Assembly: GCA_005402585.1 (NCBI GenBank)
Contig: BIFP01000048.1
Location: 124,001-188,000, forward strand
Origin: Micromonosporaceae bacterium KJ-029
Lineage (GTDB): Bacteria; Actinomycetota; Actinomycetes; Mycobacteriales; Micromonosporaceae
Reading direction: 5' to 3'
DNA: 64,000 bases
In this document: positions 59,717-64,000 of the stretch, one piece after another
Position numbering within the stretch: the stretch's first letter is position 1
How the letters are laid out: each line of letters begins with the position of its first letter
Notes under the pieces: model-generated
The model's input: the letters and a program-made list of their open reading frames with translations, nothing else
What the model was told of the DNA's origin: nothing
The model's database searches: none
Translations under genes and position numbers: made by a program

Positions 59717-60742
59717 ATGCTGACGAGACGACGTCCCGGGATCGACGTACCGGCCATCCTGCGGCTGATGGAGGTGGGTGACTACCTGCTGCCGTACACG
59801 ATCCGGGCGGTCTGCCTGCTGTGGGTCGCCGACCATCTCGCCGACGGGCCGTTGCCGGCCGAAGACCTGGCCCACGCCTGCGGTGCCCACGAACCGTCGC
59901 TGACCAAGGCGCTGCGGTATCTGGCCACCCGGGACCTGTTCGCCGAGGTCGCGCCGGGCGAGTTCGGGCTGACCCCGATGGCCGACCTGCTGCGCGCCGA
60001 CCACCCGTACTCGGCCCGGGACATCTTCCTCTCCCCGGTGGTCTGCACCCGGGCGATGGAGGGCCTGGACCACACCCTGCGCACCGGCGAGGGGGCGTTT
60101 GACGCGGTGCACGGCATCGGCATGTGGGACCACTTCGGCCGCAACCCCGCCGACGGGGAAGCCTTCGACAAGGTGATGAGCGGCGTCACCGGGATGGAGC
60201 TGATGGCGATCCTGCGCGCCTCGGACTGGTCCCGGTTCGGCACGGTGGTCGACGTCGGCGGCGGAAACGGCCGCTTCCTGGGCGACCTGCTGGGCCGTTT
60301 CCCGCGGATGCGCGGGGTGCTGTTCGACCTGCCGGGGGTGGTGGCGAACGCGCCGGAGACGTTCGCCGAGGCCGGCGTCGCCGACCGGGTACGGGTCGTG
60401 CCGGGCAGCTTCCTCACCGACGACATCCCCGCCGGCGGCGACGCGTACGTGCTCAAGCGGATCCTCTACAGCTGGAGCGACGAAGAGGCCACCGGCGTGC
60501 TGCGGCGCATCCGGGCCGCCATGTCCCCGCAGGGCCGGGTGTTCATCCTGGAGGCCGGGCGGCAGTCCGAGGCGGACAGCACACCGTTGGCCCGCCGGAT
60601 GGACATGCTGATGCTGACGCTGAGCGCCGGCGGCGCGCGCAGCCTGGACGAGCAGCGTGCCCTGCTGGCCGGGGCCGGGCTGGAACTGGTCGAGGCGACC
60701 TCGACGCCGATGTTCCCGGTGATCGAGGCCCGGCCGGCGTGA
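59717..60742 (+). CDS. O-methyltransferase (COMT/TcmN type)
   Basis: 341 residues from ATG 59717 with AAGGAGC upstream. N-terminal winged-helix dimerisation domain (about 10-105), SAM motif VVDVGGGNGRFLGDLL near residue 176, FDLPGVV, and LKRILYSWSDEEA, where plant-type O-methyltransferases have their catalytic His segment (here Lys-Arg, no His). Typical modifier of phenolic or enolic hydroxyls in polyketide pathways. It overlaps the AMP-ligase gene by GTGA. Confidence 0.92.
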   Translation: MLTRRRPGIDVPAILRLMEVGDYLLPYTIRAVCLLWVADHLADGPLPAEDLAHACGAHEPSLTKALRYLATRDLFAEVAPGEFGLTPMADLLRADHPYSARDIFLSPVVCTRAMEGLDHTLRTGEGAFDAVHGIGMWDHFGRNPADGEAFDKVMSGVTGMELMAILRASDWSRFGTVVDVGGGNGRFLGDLLGRFPRMRGVLFDLPGVVANAPETFAEAGVADRVRVVPGSFLTDDIPAGGDAYVLKRILYSWSDEEATGVLRRIRAAMSPQGRVFILEAGRQSEADSTPLARRMDMLMLTLSAGGARSLDEQRALLAGAGLELVEATSTPMFPVIEARPA

Positions 60743-62331
60743 CCGGGCTGCTGTCCTGGCTGGCGGCCCCGCGCGCCGACCGGGGCATCCGGTTCTCCCG
60801 CCCGGACGGCGGCTGGGACCCATGGCCGTATCCGAAACTTGCCGGGCTGGCCCGGGGGCACGCCGCCGGCCTCACCGCGCGGGGCGTACGCCCGGGCGAC
60901 GTGGTGGGGCTGGTGCTGGCCACCGGCCCGGGGTTCGTCGGCACCCTGTTCGGCACGCTGCTGGCCGGCGCGACGGCGTCGCCGCTCGCCCCGCCCGCGA
61001 CGTTCGACGACCCCGAGCGGTACGCCCAGCACCTGGCCACCGCCCTGGCGGCGATGCGGCCCCGGCTGGTGGTGGTCGACCCCGGGTCCGCGCCCTCGGT
61101 CACCCAGGCGGCGGCGCGCGCCGGGGTGCCCACCATCGACGTCGGGGAGCTGCCTGGCGAGGCGGCCGAGGCGCCTCGGGCCGATCCGGCACGGCTGGCG
61201 CTGCTCCAGTTCACCTCCGGCACCACCGGCGCGGTACGCGGGGTCCGGGTGCCGTACGCGGCGCTGGAGGCCAACGTCGGGGCCATCCGGGACTGGCTGG
61301 AGCTGACCCCGGACGACCCGACCGCGTCCTGGCTGCCGGTGCACCACGACATGGGCCTGGTGGGGTGCCTGCTGGCGCCCGTCGTCACCGGCGCCGACCT
61401 GTGGCTACTCACGCCCGCGGAGTTCGTCCGCCGGCCCACCCGCTACCTGGAGTGCTTCGGCCGGCACGGCGCCCGGCTGACGGCGATGCCCGGCTTCGGC
61501 CTGGCCCACGTGGTCCGCCGGGTCCGTCCCGAGCAGCTGGCCGGACTGGACTTCGCCCGGTGGCGGGCGGTCATCGTCGGCGCCGAGCGGATCCAGCCGT
61601 CCACCCTGGAACGATTCGCCGGACTGCTCGCCCCGTACGGACTGCGCCGGGAGGCGCTGCTGCCGGCGTACGGGCTGGCCGAGGCGACGCTGGCGGTGAC
61701 CGGGCTGCCGCTGCGCACCGGGTGGCGACAGGTACCCGGGCCGGACGGCGTACCGGTGGTGGGCTGCGGTGGGCCGCTGGCCGGGGCCCGGGTGACGGTC
61801 ACCGACGACGACGCCCGGCCGGTCGACGACGGTGTGGTCGGGGAGATCGTGGTCGGCGGGACCGGGGTCACCGACGGCTACGCCGGGGGCGCGGCGTTCC
61901 GCGACGGCACGGTCCGCACCGGCGACGCCGGCTTCGTCCGCGACGGGGAACTGTTCGTGCTGGGCCGCCTCGGCGACAGCCTGAAGGTACGCGGCCGGGC
62001 GGTCTTCGCCGAGGACGTCGACGCGCTGCTCGGCGCGACCCTGGACGCGCCACCCGGACGACTGGCCACGGTGCTCGGTCTGCTTGCGGGCGCACCGACC
62101 GTGGTGGTCCACCTGGAACATCCCCGGCCGGAGTGGCTGCCCCGGATCCCCGGGCTGGTCCGGTCGCTGGTGCCGGAGGCGGCGGTGCACGTCGTACCGG
62201 TGCCGGCGGGGACCGTGCCGCGGACCACCAGCGGCAAGCCGAGACGTCGCCTGCTGTGGCGCCGCCACCTCGCCGACGCCGCCCCGCCCGGACCGGCGGG
62301 ACCGGTCAGGGCCCGCCGAGGCTCCGGATGA
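60739..62331 (+). CDS. Fatty-acyl-AMP ligase (FAAL)-like adenylating enzyme
   Basis: 530 residues from GTG 60739 (GTGA overlap). P-loop LLQFTSGTTGAVRGV, then SWLPVHHDMGLVGCLLAPVVTGAD and PAYGLAEATLAV, both strongly FAAL/DIP2-like, with a short C-terminal domain ending PRTTSGKPRRRLLW. FAALs load fatty or other acids as adenylates onto carrier proteins without CoA. It gives the cluster a third acid-activating enzyme and may link the polyketide or fatty chain to a carrier. The 3' end overlaps the convergent thioesterase gene by 26 bases. Confidence 0.9.
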   Translation: MTGLLSWLAAPRADRGIRFSRPDGGWDPWPYPKLAGLARGHAAGLTARGVRPGDVVGLVLATGPGFVGTLFGTLLAGATASPLAPPATFDDPERYAQHLATALAAMRPRLVVVDPGSAPSVTQAAARAGVPTIDVGELPGEAAEAPRADPARLALLQFTSGTTGAVRGVRVPYAALEANVGAIRDWLELTPDDPTASWLPVHHDMGLVGCLLAPVVTGADLWLLTPAEFVRRPTRYLECFGRHGARLTAMPGFGLAHVVRRVRPEQLAGLDFARWRAVIVGAERIQPSTLERFAGLLAPYGLRREALLPAYGLAEATLAVTGLPLRTGWRQVPGPDGVPVVGCGGPLAGARVTVTDDDARPVDDGVVGEIVVGGTGVTDGYAGGAAFRDGTVRTGDAGFVRDGELFVLGRLGDSLKVRGRAVFAEDVDALLGATLDAPPGRLATVLGLLAGAPTVVVHLEHPRPEWLPRIPGLVRSLVPEAAVHVVPVPAGTVPRTTSGKPRRRLLWRRHLADAAPPGPAGPVRARRGSG

Positions 62332-63061
62332 CGCCGGCCAGCACCTTCGTCCGGTGCGGCACCAGGTAGAAGTGGTCGCCGTCGAAGACGGTGAGGTCGA
62401 AGGCCGCCCGGGTGTACGACGCCCAGGCCGCCACCTCGTCCACGGCCGCCTCGGTGTCCACGTCGCCGACCAGCGCGGAGATCGGCGTTGCCAACGGCTC
62501 CCCCTCGACCGGGCGGTAGCTCTCGATCAGCCGGTAGTCCGCCCGTAGCGTCGGCAGCAGCGCCGCTCGTAGCTGCGCGTTGTCCAGCGCCGCCGGGTCG
62601 GTGCCGTTCAGCCTGCGCAGCTCCGCCCAGAGATCGTCGTCCGGGCCGAGGTGCTTGCTGCCCGGCCGGTGGTGGCGCGGCGCGGGCCGCCCCGAGACGA
62701 ACAGGTGCGACAGGGGTCCCTCGTGCCGCCGCTCCAACCGGCGGGCCACCTCGTACGCCACCGCGGCGCCCATGCTGTGGCCGAACAGGGCGAGAGGCAG
62801 GTCCCGCCGGGGGGCGAGCACCTCGGCGATCATGTCGGCCAGCACGTCCATGGAGGTCACCGGCGGTTCGCCGATCCGGTCCAGCCGGCCCGGGTACTGC
62901 ACCGCCAGCAGCTCGATGCCGTCCGGCAGTTCGGCCGCCCAGCCCCGGTAGAACGGCGCGCTGCCGCTGGCGTGCGGAAAGCAGACCAGCCGTACCGTGG
63001 CCGTGGGCCGGGGGCGGTAGCAGCGCAGCCAGCGACGGGCCGTGGCGTCGACCCCGCTCAC
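62306..63061 (-). CDS. Type II thioesterase (GrsT/TycF family)
   Basis: 251 residues from GTG 63061, overlapping the reductase stop by GTGA. It has FPHASGSAPFYRGWA and PGRLDRIGEPP in the N-terminal part, nucleophile elbow FGHSMGAAVAYE, and the final FDGDHFYL with catalytic His. It is an editing hydrolase that clears misprimed carrier proteins in NRPS/PKS assembly lines. It is convergent with the FAAL gene and coupled to the reductase gene. Confidence 0.94.
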   Translation of the reverse strand: MSGVDATARRWLRCYRPRPTATVRLVCFPHASGSAPFYRGWAAELPDGIELLAVQYPGRLDRIGEPPVTSMDVLADMIAEVLAPRRDLPLALFGHSMGAAVAYEVARRLERRHEGPLSHLFVSGRPAPRHHRPGSKHLGPDDDLWAELRRLNGTDPAALDNAQLRAALLPTLRADYRLIESYRPVEGEPLATPISALVGDVDTEAAVDEVAAWASYTRAAFDLTVFDGDHFYLVPHRTKVLAGVIRSLGGP

Positions 63062-64000
63062 CCGGCCACCGCCACGGCGCCGGCCACGGACGCGCCCGAC
63101 GGGTCGGCCGCCGCGGTGTCGCCGGCCGCCGCCAGGGCCCGGAGGTCGTCGGCCCCGAGCATCCGGGGCGGCTCGGCGCCGACCAGCTCGGGCGGGCCGA
63201 GGATCGCGGTCAGCTCCTGCCACAGCTGGCACAACGTCAGGTGGTACTGGCCCTGGCGCAGCGGGTCCTCGCCCCGCTCGACGGTGTCCCGCAACGCCCA
63301 CAGTGCCCGGCGCACCCCCTGCGGCCAGGTGGTGCCGAACACCGTGTCGTAGTGCGGCACCTCGGTCGGGCCGAGGGTGACCGCGCTGGGGGTGCTGGTG
63401 TCACGCCGTCCGGCGAAGTGCGGGTCGGCGCCGATCCCGGCGACCTCCCGGGGGAAGTCGGGCCGGGCCGTCCACACCGTCGGGCCGTGCGTGCCGACCA
63501 GGGTGAGGTTGCCCGCCTCGGTGCCGATCGTGATCCGGTGCATCAGGTGGGCGTAGTTGTCGGGGTCGGCCGGGTCCATCTGGTTCTGCACCCGCAACGT
63601 CACCGGCACCCCGGCCAGCACCCCGTCCAGGCTGCGGAACGGCAGGTCGAGGCTGGTCGCCGTGGTGACGGTCGCGGGCAGCGCCGGCAGCTCGGTGAAC
63701 CGCCACGGCCGGACCCCGCCGAGCGCCTGGCCGAGCAGGTCCAGCAGCGAGTATGCCAACTGGAACCCGCAGGCCACGTCGAGGTAGCGGGGCGGCTGCC
63801 GGCGCAGCAGCTCACCGGCCGCGCCGAGGAAGCGGCGCACCGGGGTGATGTGCCGGTAGAACGGGTTGAGCTGGTACACCACCTTGTGCCGGCGGGCCTG
63901 CCGCAGGCAGCGGGCCAGCTCGTCGTGGTGCAGCGGATGTTCCTGGAGCACGTGCAGGCCGCGCGCCATCAGCTCCATCGCCAGCTCGGAGCCCCGACCG
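63058..64000 (-). CDS. Thiazolinyl imine reductase-like oxidoreductase (PchG/YbtU/Irp3 family), 5' end beyond the window
   Basis: 314 codons are visible and the frame is open to the right edge, so the Rossmann N-terminus lies outside. LLMARGLHVLQEHPLH-type sequence (here GLHVLQEHPLH), YQLNPFYRHITPVRRFL, ACGFQLAYSLLDLLGQALGG and RPWRF match NADPH-dependent reductases that convert a carrier-bound thiazoline to thiazolidine in yersiniabactin and pyochelin biosynthesis. This agrees with the Cys-specific Cy-A NRPS in the same cluster. It shows that the cluster extends to the right. Confidence 0.88.
   Translation of the reverse strand, partial: GRGSELAMELMARGLHVLQEHPLHHDELARCLRQARRHKVVYQLNPFYRHITPVRRFLGAAGELLRRQPPRYLDVACGFQLAYSLLDLLGQALGGVRPWRFTELPALPATVTTATSLDLPFRSLDGVLAGVPVTLRVQNQMDPADPDNYAHLMHRITIGTEAGNLTLVGTHGPTVWTARPDFPREVAGIGADPHFAGRRDTSTPSAVTLGPTEVPHYDTVFGTTWPQGVRRALWALRDTVERGEDPLRQGQYHLTLCQLWQELTAILGPPELVGAEPPRMLGADDLRALAAAGDTAAADPSGASVAGAVAVAG

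Noticed and set aside
55966..59757. Minus-strand open frame of 1263 codons across the monooxygenase and dehydrogenase genes
   Set aside because: Low-complexity shadow frame covering three recognisable rightward genes; no plausible start or domain.
27500..64000. A pathway-specific regulator inside the biosynthetic cluster
   Set aside because: No SARP, LuxR, TetR, MarR or LysR-type protein was found in any supported gene between 27.6 and 64 kb; the only DNA-binding protein close by is the HTH protein at the left edge.
1..64000. CRISPR arrays, rRNA genes and riboswitches
   Set aside because: No regularly spaced repeats, no rRNA-like sequence and no recognisable riboswitch core were seen in any intergenic region.

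Overview
The window reads as chromosome of a very GC-rich actinobacterium, most likely Micromonosporaceae (Micromonospora-like). Support: extreme third-position GC, many GTG starts, long runs of GTGA/ATGA 4-bp gene overlaps, secreted M14 carboxypeptidases, and actinobacterial gene types such as STAS and GlsB-like stress proteins and a GerMN lipoprotein. The genus is inferred from style, not from a marker gene. No rRNA, tRNA, CRISPR array or transposase was seen.

0-27.5 kb is housekeeping and accessory DNA. It holds the end of a sugar-type ABC importer operon (binding protein, ATPase, one permease), a small lipoprotein, a large secreted Asp-box beta-propeller protein and pdxY. About 7.0-10.5 kb is an inserted-looking, partly AT-richer segment. 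It contains three overlapping tiny Cys-rich genes, a minimal GntR regulator, a four-helix membrane protein with a HEPN-like RNxxxH motif, and a second predicted membrane-associated protein. It abuts a serine-hydrolase gene that has lost its catalytic N-terminal part. Next come a WxL-like secreted protein and two tandemly duplicated M14 carboxypeptidases with duplicated upstream regions. A small HTH regulator with two matching operators precedes an MFS exporter. Then follow htpG, a GlsB-like membrane protein, a response regulator/histidine kinase/GerMN lipoprotein operon, and a STAS/GlsB/Zn-ribbon-STAS group.

27.6 kb to the right edge is one large biosynthetic gene cluster that continues past the window. 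The leftward operon (43.0 to 27.6 kb) encodes a ferredoxin, thiolase, CoA-transferase, ketoreductase, double-hotdog dehydratase, ACP, four ketosynthase-family proteins (two with full catalytic residues, two degenerate), an alpha/beta hydrolase, a thioesterase-like hotdog protein, an HCCA-isomerase-like protein, a class II aldolase-like protein, an acyl-CoA ligase and a P450. This is a reducing type II PKS with beta-oxidation-like tailoring. The rightward operon (43.2 to 50.4 kb) encodes an aryl-acid AMP ligase, a FAD amine oxidase, a free-standing carrier protein and a Cy-A-T-TE NRPS whose A-domain residues spell the cysteine code.

50.7-64 kb adds three acyl-CoA-dehydrogenase-like flavoproteins, two methyltransferases, an MBL-fold hydrolase, a second FAD oxidase, a VOC protein, a DszA/NtaA-like monooxygenase, a fatty-acyl-AMP ligase, a type II thioesterase and a thiazolinyl-imine-reductase-like enzyme cut by the window edge. 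Together these predict a thiazoline/thiazolidine metabolite: an aryl or polyketide acid condensed with cysteine, cyclised, reduced, methylated and oxidised. No salicylate synthase and no pathway regulator are present in the window. The product is not one I can name, and this cluster is the best candidate for something undescribed.
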